Below, in pieces: positions 33,421 to 33,518 of a stretch of DNA of 33,518 nucleotides; within the stretch, counting starts at the first letter, position 1, and each line of letters opens with the position of its first letter. The DNA lies in NCBI GenBank assembly GCA_001825665.1, contig MHXZ01000056.1, forward strand, positions 1 through 33,518, given 5' to 3'. The notes beneath the pieces are model-generated. The model did no database searches, was not told the origin of the DNA, and saw nothing but the letters and a program-made list of their open reading frames with translations. The stretch is from Planctomycetes bacterium GWF2_41_51. GTDB taxonomy: Bacteria > Planctomycetota > Phycisphaerae > Sedimentisphaerales > UBA12454. The translations under genes and the position numbers were made by a program.

Positions 33421-33518
33421 TCAATTCATTCGACGTTGAGCTCTGTAGAAAAGCTCTGAAATTTTTCCTATTTTAACTTGCGCCAAGCCCTCGTTTGCTA
33501 TATACAATCGAGGATGAG
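33421..33518 (-). CDS. Possible C-terminal end of an unidentified gene
   Basis: One minus-strand frame is open from the right edge to a TGA at 33421-33423, encoding about 31 residues ending ISELFYRAQRRMN. The stop lies 32 nt before the MTTB start, a spacing that fits an operon. The stretch is too short to identify, and an open frame of this length can occur by chance. Confidence 0.4.
   Translation of the reverse strand, partial: HPRLYIANEGLAQVKIGKISELFYRAQRRMN

Noticed and set aside
1-33518. CRISPR arrays, rRNA genes, complete tRNA genes, riboswitches, transposases or integrase genes
   Set aside because: None is supported: no regularly spaced repeats, no transposase or recombinase motifs in any frame, and no cobalamin-riboswitch-like leader ahead of the MTTB or URO-D-like genes was recognised.

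Overview
The window looks like chromosomal DNA from an AT-rich member of the Planctomycetota, most likely the class Phycisphaerae (Sedimentisphaerales-like). This is inferred from the gene content: PEP-CTERM sorting tags, dockerin-like repeats on secreted proteins, LamG proteins, pseudopilins with the G|FTLVELLVVISIIA motif and MPALSKA, a XylR-type AraC regulator, and MTTB and URO-D family proteins beside sugar genes. No rRNA or protein marker is present to fix the taxonomy. Every well-supported protein gene except the XylR-type regulator (4110-5285, +) is on the minus strand, so most operons read from high to low coordinates.

Layout from low to high coordinates. (1) 1-3746: a pseudopilin, two paralogous secreted LamG proteins (one dockerin-like, one PEP-CTERM), a strong terminator, and the start of a secreted endonuclease/exonuclease/phosphatase-type protein that runs off the window. 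(2) 4110-5285: a XylR-like sugar-responsive regulator on the plus strand. (3) 5323-8585: a three-gene operon of an unrecognised 315-aa protein, a PfkB-type sugar kinase and a mannitol-dehydrogenase-like oxidoreductase. (4) 8586-10064: a decayed zone with the 5' half of a tRNA-Arg(TCT) gene behind an intact promoter, diverged direct repeats, and a collapsed second copy of the kinase-dehydrogenase pair. (5) 10065-11956: a CBM9-like lipoprotein and a URO-D-like methyltransferase-family protein. (6) 12025-25407: three paralogous secreted right-handed beta-helix (pectin-lyase-fold) proteins; two of them head a probable six-gene operon that continues with a pseudopilin, a cytoplasmic (alpha/alpha)6-type glycosidase, a sodium:solute symporter and a Gfo/Idh/MocA oxidoreductase. 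(7) 25472-29284: three secreted proteins built on one recurring beta-rich module, ending in dockerin-like or PEP-CTERM tags. (8) 29357-33518: a LacI-type regulator with a visible promoter and operator, a fucose/arabinose-isomerase-like protein, an MTTB-family methyltransferase, and the tail of one more possible gene.

Taken together this reads as a polysaccharide-degradation and sugar-uptake region. Secreted beta-helix, LamG and module proteins would bind or cleave glycan outside the cytoplasm; a symporter would import the products; a cytoplasmic glycosidase, an NAD(P)-dependent oxidoreductase, an isomerase and a kinase would feed them into central metabolism; XylR- and LacI-type regulators would sense the sugars. 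The substrate cannot be read from sequence alone. The most unusual points are the reuse of one beta-rich module with three different C-terminal fates, terminator hairpins that directly abut the start codons of following genes, the degenerate kinase-dehydrogenase fusion beside a truncated tRNA gene, and the unknown protein leading the kinase operon.
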